Of a DNA stretch of 38,219 nucleotides, positions 1-8,811 are shown in pieces. Below the pieces are notes generated by a model that saw only the letters and a list, made by a program, of their open reading frames with translations, ran no database searches and had not been told where the DNA came from. The translations under genes and the position numbers were made by a program. How positions within the stretch are numbered: the stretch's first letter is position 1; every line of letters begins with the position of its first letter. The DNA lies in the NCBI GenBank assembly GCA_003554115.1, contig PWFE01000133.1, positions 1 to 38,219 of the forward strand, given 5' to 3'. This stretch comes from Haloferacaceae archaeon. Its GTDB lineage: Archaea > Halobacteriota > Halobacteria > Halobacteriales > Haloferacaceae.

Positions 1-1937
1 CCACCGACCAGTGGTTCATCTCGATCACCGATATCAAAGACGAGTTGCTCGACAACATCACTGACGCTGAATGGCACCCACAGTGGGCCCGTGACAACCG
101 ATTTAAGGATTTCATCGAGAACGCCCCCGACTGGAACGTCTCCCGACAGCGCTACTGGGGAATCCCGATCCCGATCTGGGTTCCAGAAGATGCCCACAGC
201 AGTGAGGGCAGCCTCGACGAGGAGATGATCGTCATCGGCACCCGCGAGGAACTCGCCGAACGGGCTGATCAGGACGTTGATCCCGACGCAATCGACCTAC
301 ACCGACCGACGGTCGACGATATTACGATCACCGAGGGGGGCACCACCTACCGGCGAATCCAGGACGTCTTCGATGTCTGGCTCGATTCGTCGGTCGCCAC
401 CTGGGGAACGCTGGGCTATCCCGGCGAAACGGAGGAGTTCGACGAGCTGTGGCCCGCCGACCTCATCATCGAGGCCCACGACCAGACCCGCGGCTGGTTC
501 TGGTCCCAGCTTGGGATGGGCACCGCCGCATTCGGCGAAAGCCCCTACAAGGAGGTGCTGATGCACGGCTTTGCCAACGACAAAGACGGCCGCAAAATGT
601 CGAAATCGGTCGGCAACATCGTCACCCCCGAGGAGGCCATCGAGCGCGCCGGACGCGATCCGCTTCGGGCCTACCTGTTGAGCCACGACCAGCAGGGCGT
701 CGACCTCTCCTTTGATTGGGACGGCCTTGGCAGCATGGTCGGCCGACTCAACATCCTCTGGAACGTCTTCCGGTTCCCGCTCACGTACATGGATCTCGAC
801 GGCTACGATCCGGCCGGCCCCGACCTCTCGGCGGGCGAGTTGACGGTCGTCGACGAGTGGGTGCTCTCGCGGCTGCAGGCCGTCAAAGCCGACGCCACCG
901 AGGCGTGGGCCGAGTACCGCGTTCACGACGCCCTCAATGCCGTCCTTGATTTTGTCACCGAGGACGTTTCGCGCTTTTATGTTAAGGCGACCCGCGAGCG
1001 CATGTGGGACGACGGCGATTCGGCCTCGAAACTCGGGGCGTACGCCACCCTGGCGACGGTGCAAAACGAGGTCATCCGCCTGCTTGCACCCTTTGTGCCG
1101 TATATAAGCGAACAGATGTACCAGATCCTCGACGGCAGCGAGACGACCGTCCACGCCCTAGAGTGGCCCGCAGTCGACGAGGATCTTCACAACCCCGAGT
1201 TAGAACACGATATGTCCGTCCTCCGAGACGTCGAGGAGGCTGCCGCAAACGCCCGCCAGCGCGGCGGTCGCAAGCTCCGATGGCCTGTCTCGCGGATCGT
1301 CGTTGAGACTGACGACGAAAGCGTGGCTGGCGCAGTCGAGAACCTCTCAGAGTTGCTCGCAGAGCGTGTCAACACCCGCGCAATCGAGGTTGTCGACAGC
1401 TTCGATGCGCTCGTCGAGTACGCCGACCCACAGATGGGCGAGATCGGCCCCGCATTCGGTGCTGACGCCCAGAACGTAATGGCTGCCGTCGAGGGTGCGA
1501 CCCGCGCCGAAATCGAGGCCGGCATCGCAGTCGACGGCGAGACAGTCGAGTTGGACGACTCGATGGTCGAATACCACAGCGAACCACCCGAACACATCAC
1601 CGGCACGGAGTTCGACGGCGGGACCGTCTACGTCGACACGGAACTCACCGAAGAACTCGAAAGCGAGGGCTACGCGCGCGATGTGATTCGGCGTATCCAA
1701 GAGATGCGCAAACAGCTCGATCTAGACGTTGAAGCCGAAATCCGGGTCGGCCTGACGGTCGACGATGACCGGATCACGGCGTTCGTCGACGACCACTGCG
1801 AGCTGATCGCCGACGAAGTTCGAGCCGCCGAGTTTGTCGACGACCCAGAAGATGCGGGCGACCGCCTCGAGGAGTGGGAGATCGAAGGCGTCGACGTAAC
1901 CATCGGCATCGCGGTCGCAGCCGAACAGACAGCCTAA
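1..1937 (+). CDS. ileS: isoleucyl-tRNA synthetase, C-terminal 644 residues (5' end outside window)
   Basis: Class I aminoacyl-tRNA synthetase that charges tRNA-Ile in the cytoplasm. The reading frame is already open at base 3, so the gene starts upstream of the window. Visible landmarks are the DWNVSRQRYWGIP block of the catalytic core, the GWFWSQL segment, and the KMSKS loop (GRKMSKSVGN, nt 594-608), followed by the helical anticodon-binding domain and an acidic C-terminal extension typical of archaeal IleRS. About 400 N-terminal residues, including HIGH and most of the editing domain, should lie to the left; this is inferred from usual family length of about 1,050 residues. ValRS and LeuRS are less likely given the RQRYWG and DVWLDSS context. 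It ends 16 bases from the convergent MutS-like gene. No frameshift is seen. Confidence 0.96.
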   Translation, partial: TDQWFISITDIKDELLDNITDAEWHPQWARDNRFKDFIENAPDWNVSRQRYWGIPIPIWVPEDAHSSEGSLDEEMIVIGTREELAERADQDVDPDAIDLHRPTVDDITITEGGTTYRRIQDVFDVWLDSSVATWGTLGYPGETEEFDELWPADLIIEAHDQTRGWFWSQLGMGTAAFGESPYKEVLMHGFANDKDGRKMSKSVGNIVTPEEAIERAGRDPLRAYLLSHDQQGVDLSFDWDGLGSMVGRLNILWNVFRFPLTYMDLDGYDPAGPDLSAGELTVVDEWVLSRLQAVKADATEAWAEYRVHDALNAVLDFVTEDVSRFYVKATRERMWDDGDSASKLGAYATLATVQNEVIRLLAPFVPYISEQMYQILDGSETTVHALEWPAVDEDLHNPELEHDMSVLRDVEEAAANARQRGGRKLRWPVSRIVVETDDESVAGAVENLSELLAERVNTRAIEVVDSFDALVEYADPQMGEIGPAFGADAQNVMAAVEGATRAEIEAGIAVDGETVELDDSMVEYHSEPPEHITGTEFDGGTVYVDTELTEELESEGYARDVIRRIQEMRKQLDLDVEAEIRVGLTVDDDRITAFVDDHCELIADEVRAAEFVDDPEDAGDRLEEWEIEGVDVTIGIAVAAEQTA

Positions 1938-1953
1938 CACAGCGGTAACTCGT

Positions 1954-3714
1954 CTACTGCTTCCATTCTGCATCCGACAGCGTTCGTTGGACCGCCTCCT
2001 CGCCCACCGCGGCAGCCAGTGATTCGAAACCAGCCCGCTCGGCGCGGTCGGACGCGTTGGCAACCAGCCGCGAGACGATGAACTCCGGCGTCGACTTCCC
2101 CACGGTCCCGAACCGCGGCTGGTAGTCGACCCGCAGCTCCAGGTCGGGCGTCAACCCTTCAGCGAAGATGCCGTCGATCCGCGCGGTCTCAGGTAGCGGG
2201 CTCAGATCGTCGGCGAGATGAGTGACATACACGCCGAGTGCGGATTTGTCGACTGTCAGCGAAACAAGGCCGTTGAGCAGATCGGCCGCCCGGCCCGGCT
2301 CCGTGATTGCTTCGAACTCGTCGACGAGCATGAGCGTCTTGCCCGTGGTCGTCAGCGGCGGAACGATGGATTTCAGCGTAGACTCCAGAACACCCGCGTT
2401 GAACGAGGCGTGTCGACGGTGGAAGACGATGGTATCGAACAGCCCGACCTCGGCCTCCTCAGCGGGCACTGGAAGGCCCATCGCCGTCAAGAGGGCGACC
2501 TGGCTCAGCGTCTCCAACAGGGTGGTTTTCCCACCGGAGTTCGCGCCCGTCAGCACGGTTACTCGATCATCGGTTGGTGGAGCGTTCGCCCGCGGCGAGT
2601 CGCCGAGTGTGTGGCTGCCGACCCCGTAGGTTATCGGCTGGATCTCGCCGTCCAAAAACAGATTGCGGGCGTTGCGGACAGCCAGCCCATCGTCGACCAG
2701 CGTCGGTCGCTGCAGATCGTATTCGGCGGCGAACCGACCCAACGAGAGCGAAAACGCGATCTCGCCGACCGCCTCGACTGCGGCCTCAACATCGCCGTCG
2801 GCGGTTTCGATCTGCGCGCGGAGTTCGTCGACGACGGTCGTCTCACGGTCGACTACGTCGGCTTCGAGTTCCTCAACCAGGTTTCGGAGCGTCGAGCTGA
2901 CGAAATCCGCGGCGTCGACCGCCTCGTCGGGTGCGGCCGCCCGGATCGTGCCGTGTGGGATCTCCGTTTCGGTGGCAACGTGCTCAACGACGCCGCTCTG
3001 GAAGGCCTGCATATCCCGGATGCCGCCGCCCGAGCGCACGGAGTCAATAATGTCGAAGGCGGCGTTGTTCAGCCCGCGGGCCGCCTCAAGTTGACTCCGG
3101 AGCATGTCGAGTTGATCGTCGGCACCCTCGGTAACCGTCGGTCCGTTCGGCGTCTCGCGGATGTAGCCCAGCGCGCCCGCAGCCTCGGTGAGTACAGCTT
3201 CGTCGACGTCGCCCAGTGCGTCGAACGTCGAGCCTTCGAGGCCGACCGCCCGGAGTTCGAGGGCGGCCTCAACAGCAGCGCGGTCGGTGCCGCCTGCGGC
3301 ATCGTACGTTTTGAACGCATTGAGTACGCGCTCGCGGTCGTCGGCTGTGAGTCCGTCCCAGACGGCTTTCGCGGCGAGGACGTCGACGAGTCGACGTTCG
3401 ATAGCTTCGCGGTCGGTCAGCGGTGTGAGAACGCGGATTCGGTCGGCAGCGTGCTCGGAGACGCCGTAGCTGCTGGCGAGTGTCAGCAGGTCGTCGTACA
3501 CGCTCCTGGTGTCGCCCGTGCCGAGAACGTCCATGCCCGCGGTACCGTTGGCCCGCCGAAGAATTCTGACGGCCCGGCCGCGCGGAACGCCTGCTTCGGC
3601 CAGCGTCCGAATGTCGGCGTGCTGGATGGCGGCAATCGCGTCGGCTTCGCCCAGCGCCTCGCGAAGTGCCGCGGCCGTTTTGGGTCCCACACCCCAGTAG
3701 CCTTCAAGTCGCAT
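1954..3714 (-). CDS. MutS-family ATPase with N-terminal helix-hairpin-helix (MutS5/MutS2-like)
   Basis: 586-residue protein. Residues 1-60 carry helix-hairpin-helix-like segments (GYWGVGPKTAAAL and EAGVPRGRA), followed by a mostly helical core. The C-terminal MutS ATPase domain has Walker A GANSGGKTT (390-398) and Walker B LMLVDEFEA (461-469, Asp465 and Glu466). The mismatch-recognition domain I of MutS1 and the C-terminal Smr nuclease domain of bacterial MutS2 are both absent. This fits the haloarchaeal group often labelled MutS5, a DNA-structure binding ATPase whose role in vivo is poorly defined; mismatch repair should not be assumed. The ATG at 3714 has a TATA-like box 30 bases upstream. 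It stands alone, convergent with ileS and divergent from the zinc-ribbon membrane gene. Confidence 0.85.
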   Translation of the reverse strand: MRLEGYWGVGPKTAAALREALGEADAIAAIQHADIRTLAEAGVPRGRAVRILRRANGTAGMDVLGTGDTRSVYDDLLTLASSYGVSEHAADRIRVLTPLTDREAIERRLVDVLAAKAVWDGLTADDRERVLNAFKTYDAAGGTDRAAVEAALELRAVGLEGSTFDALGDVDEAVLTEAAGALGYIRETPNGPTVTEGADDQLDMLRSQLEAARGLNNAAFDIIDSVRSGGGIRDMQAFQSGVVEHVATETEIPHGTIRAAAPDEAVDAADFVSSTLRNLVEELEADVVDRETTVVDELRAQIETADGDVEAAVEAVGEIAFSLSLGRFAAEYDLQRPTLVDDGLAVRNARNLFLDGEIQPITYGVGSHTLGDSPRANAPPTDDRVTVLTGANSGGKTTLLETLSQVALLTAMGLPVPAEEAEVGLFDTIVFHRRHASFNAGVLESTLKSIVPPLTTTGKTLMLVDEFEAITEPGRAADLLNGLVSLTVDKSALGVYVTHLADDLSPLPETARIDGIFAEGLTPDLELRVDYQPRFGTVGKSTPEFIVSRLVANASDRAERAGFESLAAAVGEEAVQRTLSDAEWKQ

Positions 3715-3736
3715 GGTTCAGTCTGTACTGCGACGG

Positions 3737-3744
3737 ATTTAGTG
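3737..3744 (-). promoter_or_regulatory. TATA-like box of the MutS-family gene
   Basis: CACTAAAT on the minus strand, about 30 bases before the ATG at 3714, which suggests a leaderless transcript. The rest of the 3715-3813 divergent spacer holds imperfect palindromes (CACT-TCGCG-AGTG near 3750 and GTGT-CTA-ACAC near 3783) of unknown meaning. Confidence 0.5.
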
Positions 3745-3813
3745 ATTGTCACTTCGCGAGTGTGATCCGACAGGAATACTTGTGTCTAACACACTCCTGT
3801 CCATATAGCTCAC

Positions 3814-4254
3814 ATGAGCAACTCACGACGGCAACTGGTGTTGACCGCGGTGTTCGCGCTCGCGGGTGCGTTTTTCGGGATCGCGGGCACCGGCCACGCC
3901 TATCTGCAGCGGTGGAAACGCTCGATTCTGTGGTTCGTACTGACACTCGGTTCAGGCGTCGCGCTGATGTCGGTGTACGTCACTGACATCGACGCCGTCG
4001 ACCCCTTCGATCTGACGACGATTCCGAGCGAGGTCTACATCCCGATCGTGATTATTATCGGCTTCAGCGTGATCGACGCACTGCTTGTCGCCTATCTCGA
4101 CCAGCAGGAACGCGAGTTGACACCGGGTGTCGACGCCGACGGCGAGGAGGGTGCCGACCAAGGAGTCTCGTGTCCACACTGTGGCCGGTCGACCGATCCC
4201 GAACTCGAATTCTGTACGTGGTGTACCGAATCACTTGCGGACTCCCAAACATAG
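3814..4254 (+). CDS. small membrane protein with C-terminal zinc ribbon
   Basis: 146 residues. Three hydrophobic segments can be seen at about 8-28, 36-53 and 73-93, followed by an acidic stretch and a C-terminal zinc ribbon of the form CPHCG-x9-CTWC (about 124-141) ending near the C terminus. The ribbon would lie on one face of the membrane, probably the cytoplasm. Haloarchaea have many such zinc-ribbon membrane proteins of unknown function, some assigned to DUFs; I cannot name a role. It is monocistronic, with the convergent TRAP permease gene 150 bases downstream. ATG at 3814 is the only reasonable start. Confidence 0.75.
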   Translation: MSNSRRQLVLTAVFALAGAFFGIAGTGHAYLQRWKRSILWFVLTLGSGVALMSVYVTDIDAVDPFDLTTIPSEVYIPIVIIIGFSVIDALLVAYLDQQERELTPGVDADGEEGADQGVSCPHCGRSTDPELEFCTWCTESLADSQT

Positions 4255-4404
4255 CGTGGTTGCAGCACGGCAACGTCAACAGTAACTACCCCTACTTTCT
4301 CAGTGCTGCGCACTTCGGTCCGTGAGAGATGCGTTGATTGGACTTCCAGCAATTCGTTACCGGTGATACGGACAGTCGACACGGACGTGACGTAGTGGGG
4401 GGTG

Positions 4405-7119
4405 TTAGGTACCTATCTCGGTTGGGCTGATCTCGTAGTTGTCGACCGACTGGTCGCCCGGCTCGTCGCCGGGTTCATCGCTGGCTCGACGGCGATTGTC
4501 GACGACCAACGCGGTAAACAGAACGCCACCTACCGCCCGGAGTGCGAGATCATTACTCAGGGTGTACAGCGTCATCTCGACGCCGACCGCACCCAGTGCA
4601 GTCCCGAGCGGCATCAACAGCATGCCGGGAACTGAGAGCAACACGGCGGCGACAACGAATCCGACGCGAGCAACTCGCGAGACATCGGTTCGGTAGTAGC
4701 CAATTATCGCCACCCCCAGCGCGTAGACGCCGACAAACATCGCGATGACCGGGACGAACACCTCGGGGATGAAAAAGCCGAGATCGGTCACATCGGCCAT
4801 CGAGAGAATCGCAAACTCACCCGGCTCGCTGCCCCGAACCAGGAGGATACCGGGGGCGAACACGAACGCGAACGGGACGAGAATCTTGTTGAGTGACAAC
4901 AAAAACGCCTGCTTGCCGGTTTCGAACGGATCGGATTTGGCGACCCCGGCCGCAGCGTAGGCTGCAACCATCACCGGCGGTGTCACGTCAGCCATCAGGC
5001 CCAAATAGAGCACAAACAGGTGGGCTGCCAGAATGGCGATGCCGAACTCCGGTAGGACGGGCCCGAGCAGCACGACGATGATGATGTACATCACCGTGGT
5101 CGGCATCCCCATTCCGACAACGATTGAAGCGATGCCGGCCAGAATCAACAACAACACAAGCGAGCCACCGCTCACGTCGAGAATCAACGCGCGGAAGCTT
5201 CCGCCGAGACCGGTGATGTTGATAATCCCCGGAATGATGCCCGCGGCAGCCACCGCGACGACAACGATTGTCGCTGTCCGCGCGCCGTTGTCCAATGCTT
5301 TCAGCACGAACGCGGCGAACATACCCGCCCGGCTAGTTGCGACCTCGTGGCCGAGTCGGTCGTCGACGGCTTGGGCAGCCGAATCAACGCTGGGATCGAG
5401 ATCCAACAGCGGGGCGGCCCCGCGCGGATCGGCCAGCAAGAACAGCAGGCTGATAGCGATAATCGTCACACCCAACGAAGCGAGTGCCTCGCTGAACGCT
5501 GCTCCGAGAGGGAGCGTTGCTTCGGTGGTACCAAACAGGACGTCGACGAGCGTCCCACCCGCCAGATGCCACGAGACGGCGTTCGCGGTGTAGCCCGCAG
5601 CAATCGCTCCGACGAGGTAGGGACCGGTATCCTCGTTGTAGGCCGCCACCGCGGCGATCAGTGCGGTGGTTGCGATGATCGTAAACCAGCCGGCCCGGCC
5701 GATCGAGAGCCGGGCGATGACCAGATAGTACAGCAGCAACCCGAGTGGCACGAGATAAAACCAGCCGCGCCGCATATGCGGACCAATATCAAGTAGCTCG
5801 CTTCGGTTGAGCCCGCCGATGCCGTGTTTGGCCGCCTCGAAGTGGACCATTACCCACATGCCGAAAAAAAAGGCGAGCGCAGGTAGCGTTGCGGCAATAA
5901 TGACCTGACGGAACGGGGTGCCGGTGAACTCGACGATCAAAAACGCGGCCGCACCCATTACAGGCGGAAGAATCTGACCACCTGACGAAACGGAGGATTC
6001 GACTGCACCCGAAAACTCCGGTGAGTAGCCCGACCGTTTCATTAGCGGGATCGTCAGCGCGCCCGTCGTGACGGTGTTGGCGACCGACGACCCCGAGAGC
6101 ATCCCCATAAATCCAGAAGAAACAACGCTCGCTTTCGCCGGACCGCCTTTGCGGGTGCCAGTCATCGAGTAGGCCAGATCGATGAACCACTTGCCCGCCC
6201 CGGACATCTCCAAAAACGCCCCAAAGAGGATGAATATGAAAATGAACCGAACCGAGACGCCGACCGGGACACCCAAAATCCCCTCAACAGTGTACCAGAG
6301 GTTTTGGACGATCTGGTTCCAGCGGAGCTCTGAGGTCGCAAAAATGCCGACAACGGGTGCGCCCCTCGGAATCAGAAACCCGTACTTACCGTACAGTAAA
6401 AACAGGCTCACAAGCCCCATCAGGAGAATCCCGAGTGCGCGGCGAGTCGCCTCCAACACAAGCAAGATGGCAAGAATTCCCATAAGGTAGGCGACGGGAA
6501 ACTCACTCAACGGCCCGATAGCCACGGGCGAAAGGACAGGATACAACTCACCCAGCGGTGCAGCACCAGCCAGTCCGCGAACACGAACGACACTGCGCAC
6601 TTCGTCATAGTGCAGCAGGTAGTAGAACGTCGGCAGCAGCGACAAGACGATCAACACGAGATCCGATGGCGTCACACGGTTGTTGTCGACGTCGACGAAC
6701 AGCCACCGCATTCCGGCACGAAGCTGCTCAAGCGCTTGAGTGACCGGATGGTCGCCGAGTTTCTCACGGACCAACGACGGGATTCGACCCAGTCGACGGG
6801 CGACCGCGCCGGTTCCGGTCGAGCCGGGAAACAACAGAAATGCCAGAATCAGTGCGAAATTGACGTGGATAGCTCTGATCTGCAGTTGTGCCAACGAGCC
6901 CAAAACAAGTGGTTCGCGGCCGGGAAACGGAATCGCAAACGTCGAACCACGCGCGGCCAACCAGAGCTGAAACAGTGAAAACGAGATACCGACCAGTGCC
7001 ACTCCGACAACCGCCGGCCCTCGAAGCGTTCGCTTGCGATCGATCTCTTCGAGAACCTCCTCGGCGGCAGTCGAGGTCTCGGGTGTTGCTTCAGTTGTCT
7101 CGGTCGTAGTTGGCTTCAT
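4405..7119 (-). CDS. TRAP transporter fused permease, 4TM/12TM (TAXI type)
   Basis: 904-residue polytopic protein that combines the small DctQ-like and large DctM-like permease subunits in one chain, as is usual for TAXI-type TRAP systems. The first ~45 residues are hydrophilic and acidic, followed by many hydrophobic segments. DctM-type conserved stretches are visible, for example GFMGMLSGSSVANTVTTG, ESSVSSGGQILPPVMGAAAF and GMGMPTTVMYIII. It would use an ion gradient to import the substrate delivered by the binding protein encoded at 7585-8562. The substrate cannot be read from the sequence; related systems take up carboxylates or amino acids. Its ATG overlaps the stop of the DUF1850 gene by 4 bases (ATGA), so the two are translationally coupled. 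Confidence 0.93.
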   Translation of the reverse strand: MKPTTTETTEATPETSTAAEEVLEEIDRKRTLRGPAVVGVALVGISFSLFQLWLAARGSTFAIPFPGREPLVLGSLAQLQIRAIHVNFALILAFLLFPGSTGTGAVARRLGRIPSLVREKLGDHPVTQALEQLRAGMRWLFVDVDNNRVTPSDLVLIVLSLLPTFYYLLHYDEVRSVVRVRGLAGAAPLGELYPVLSPVAIGPLSEFPVAYLMGILAILLVLEATRRALGILLMGLVSLFLLYGKYGFLIPRGAPVVGIFATSELRWNQIVQNLWYTVEGILGVPVGVSVRFIFIFILFGAFLEMSGAGKWFIDLAYSMTGTRKGGPAKASVVSSGFMGMLSGSSVANTVTTGALTIPLMKRSGYSPEFSGAVESSVSSGGQILPPVMGAAAFLIVEFTGTPFRQVIIAATLPALAFFFGMWVMVHFEAAKHGIGGLNRSELLDIGPHMRRGWFYLVPLGLLLYYLVIARLSIGRAGWFTIIATTALIAAVAAYNEDTGPYLVGAIAAGYTANAVSWHLAGGTLVDVLFGTTEATLPLGAAFSEALASLGVTIIAISLLFLLADPRGAAPLLDLDPSVDSAAQAVDDRLGHEVATSRAGMFAAFVLKALDNGARTATIVVVAVAAAGIIPGIINITGLGGSFRALILDVSGGSLVLLLILAGIASIVVGMGMPTTVMYIIIVVLLGPVLPEFGIAILAAHLFVLYLGLMADVTPPVMVAAYAAAGVAKSDPFETGKQAFLLSLNKILVPFAFVFAPGILLVRGSEPGEFAILSMADVTDLGFFIPEVFVPVIAMFVGVYALGVAIIGYYRTDVSRVARVGFVVAAVLLSVPGMLLMPLGTALGAVGVEMTLYTLSNDLALRAVGGVLFTALVVDNRRRASDEPGDEPGDQSVDNYEISPTEIGT

Positions 7120-7583
7120 AGCAGATGTCGTCGCTCAGTGATTCGTAGCTCGATGGTGTCGCCGGCCGCCATCGCCGCGATGTCGTGCCGCTGGCCGTCG
7201 ACGATGAGATCGTGGTCCGCAACAGCCCCGGTCGTCAGTCGGAGCGTTTCGTAGTCGGTGGGTGGTGGCTCGTAGATGTAGCGGCCGTTTTCGACGGTGA
7301 CATCCGCCTGTGCAGGCAGGCCAGCCCCAAAGGAGCTGAACTCCATGTGGGTCATCACCAGCCGGTCGTCGGAGACGGCATAATGGTCCCGAACAAGTGT
7401 TTGTTCAACGCTGTGGGTGTACTCGACGACGATTTCGGAGCCCGTTTCGACGCGCGTCGACAGCAGTTCACGGGCCGTGGAATCGGTAACCACGAGCCGT
7501 AGATGGGTTGCTGTCAGTCCGACGGCCACCCCGGTGAGCACGAACCCACCGAGGCCGACACGGAGCCACGTCCGGCGGTGCAC
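7116..7583 (-). CDS. DUF1850 protein of the TRAP operon
   Basis: 155 residues if the GTG at 7583 is used. The product has one N-terminal membrane segment (GLGGFVLTGVAVGLTATHL) and an extracytoplasmic domain with the DUF1850 hallmark EYTHSVEQTLVRDHY. DUF1850 genes are repeatedly found between the binding-protein and permease genes of TAXI-type TRAP operons; their biochemical role is unknown. The GTG start lies one base after the stop of the TAXI gene, and the stop overlaps the permease ATG by 4 bases. A longer frame reaching 7694 runs through the TAXI coding sequence, has a Ser/Thr/Arg-rich translation and is rejected. The gene is clearly co-transcribed with its neighbours. Confidence 0.82.
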   Translation of the reverse strand: MHRRTWLRVGLGGFVLTGVAVGLTATHLRLVVTDSTARELLSTRVETGSEIVVEYTHSVEQTLVRDHYAVSDDRLVMTHMEFSSFGAGLPAQADVTVENGRYIYEPPPTDYETLRLTTGAVADHDLIVDGQRHDIAAMAAGDTIELRITERRHLL

Positions 7584-7584
7584 A

Positions 7585-8562
7585 CTACTCGAAGTAGCGG
7601 GCCGCACCCTCGTGGAGATCGATCGACATCCCGTCTTGGGCACTGTCGATGTCGATGAACTCCGATTTGATGCTGAGAGTATCGGTGTTCTCAAAGATGG
7701 CTTCGGATACTGCTTCGACGATGTCGGCGTCGTACTCTTCGCGAGTGGCGATCATCGCCTGAACCGAGACAGTATCGACGTCCTCGTCGACTCCCTCGTA
7801 GGTGCCCGCTGGAATCGTATCGTCGGCAAACCACGAGGCGTCTTCGCTGGCGGCGTCTCGCGCGTCTTCGTCGAGATTCAGGATATCGATATCTGTCGTC
7901 GTCGCCAGCTCTTCGACCGCGCCGACTGGCCAGCCGCCGACGACGAACGCCGCGTCGACGTCGCCGTCGCGAAGCTGGTCAGCCGCCTGAGTGAAATCAG
8001 TGTTTTCCTCGGTGAAATCGTCCGGTGTGAGCCCGGCGACCGACTCAAGAATCTGCAGGGCGTTGACCTGCGTGCCGCTGCCGAGGTCACCGGTGTTGAC
8101 GCTTGCGCCTTCGAGATCCGAAACCGACTCGATTTCTGCGTCGGGGTCGGTGATAATGTGGATCGTCTCGGGGTACAGCGTTGCGACACCACGGATGTTT
8201 TCGATTGGATCACCTTCGAAGGCATCCAGTCCGGTGCCGTTTTTCGCGAAGTAGCCGATATCGTTCTGAATCAACGCGAAGTCGGCATCACCGCTTCCGA
8301 GACTACCGACGTTTTCGACGCTTGCACCGGTCGCCGAGACTTCAACCGAGAAGTCGGTCGTATCTTCGATGATGCCTTCCATTTCGCCGGCCAGCGGATA
8401 GTAGGTCCCGCCAGTGCCGCCAGCATGGAACCGGATTGTCTCGCCAGCGGGCTCATCGTCGCCATCGCCGGCACAGCCAGCCAGTCCAACAACACTAGCT
8501 GCACCAACGCCAGCTAACACATCTCGCCGCGATACGGATCTACCAAACTTGTGTGATGGCAT
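7585..8562 (-). CDS. TAXI family TRAP transporter solute-binding lipoprotein
   Basis: 325 residues. The N terminus is a twin-arginine signal (SVSRRDVLAG, Arg12-Arg13) followed by a hydrophobic stretch and a lipobox ending in Cys30 (GLAGC), so the protein should be exported folded by Tat and lipid-anchored outside the cell. The mature part starts with the TAXI signature (AGGTGGTYYPLAGEM) and continues SATGASVENVGSLGSGDADFALIQND. It captures a solute for the permease at 4405-7119. It is first gene of a three-gene operon with the DUF1850 and permease genes. The ATG at 8562 lies about 22-32 bases from an A+T-rich TATA box, which suggests a leaderless message. Confidence 0.94.
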   Translation of the reverse strand: MPSHKFGRSVSRRDVLAGVGAASVVGLAGCAGDGDDEPAGETIRFHAGGTGGTYYPLAGEMEGIIEDTTDFSVEVSATGASVENVGSLGSGDADFALIQNDIGYFAKNGTGLDAFEGDPIENIRGVATLYPETIHIITDPDAEIESVSDLEGASVNTGDLGSGTQVNALQILESVAGLTPDDFTEENTDFTQAADQLRDGDVDAAFVVGGWPVGAVEELATTTDIDILNLDEDARDAASEDASWFADDTIPAGTYEGVDEDVDTVSVQAMIATREEYDADIVEAVSEAIFENTDTLSIKSEFIDIDSAQDGMSIDLHEGAARYFE

Positions 8563-8582
8563 ACCATATCATTTCGCTAGGA

Positions 8583-8594
8583 CATATATAATTA
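8583..8594 (-). promoter_or_regulatory. TATA box of the TAXI-TRAP operon
   Basis: TAATTATATATG on the minus strand, ending about 22 bases before the ATG at 8562. The 8563-8811 spacer between the divergent TRAP operon and the cyclase-like gene is visibly A+T-richer than the coding DNA around it and probably contains regulator sites for both directions. No clear long inverted repeat was found in it. Confidence 0.6.
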
Positions 8595-8780
8595 TTGTCC
8601 CTCAAAAATGAATGTATATTGACAAAACATAGTTTGGTGAGTGAAAATATGTACACACAGCAGACGTAGTTCAGAAAAGCCACCTACATTTGAACTTTAG
8701 ACAGTTTTGATGGCCTGTTTTGGCTATATTTCCGTTAACATCTGTCGAACGCCCAGCTTGCATACCGGCCCGTGACAGCA

Positions 8781-8788
8781 GTTTTAGA
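8781..8788 (+). promoter_or_regulatory. TATA-like box of the glutamate cyclase-like gene
   Basis: GTTTTAGA, 31 bases before the ATG at 8812. The spacing and the lack of a Shine-Dalgarno sequence point to a leaderless transcript. Confidence 0.5.
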
Positions 8789-8811
8789 CCCTGTGAGTAA
8801 TAACCAGACGT

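Noticed and set aside
297..1154. 285-codon minus-strand frame inside ileS
   Set aside because: Antisense to conserved IleRS motifs including KMSKS; no recognisable product.
2218..3765. 515-codon plus-strand frame opposite the MutS-family gene
   Set aside because: It is the antisense shadow of a clear MutS-family gene. The translation lacks any domain and has the mirrored composition expected of an opposite strand in a GC-rich genome.
7584..7694. Longer N terminus for the DUF1850 protein
   Set aside because: The extension lies within the TAXI coding sequence in another frame and is Ser/Thr/Arg-rich. The GTG at 7583 gives a normal membrane-anchored start one base after the TAXI stop.
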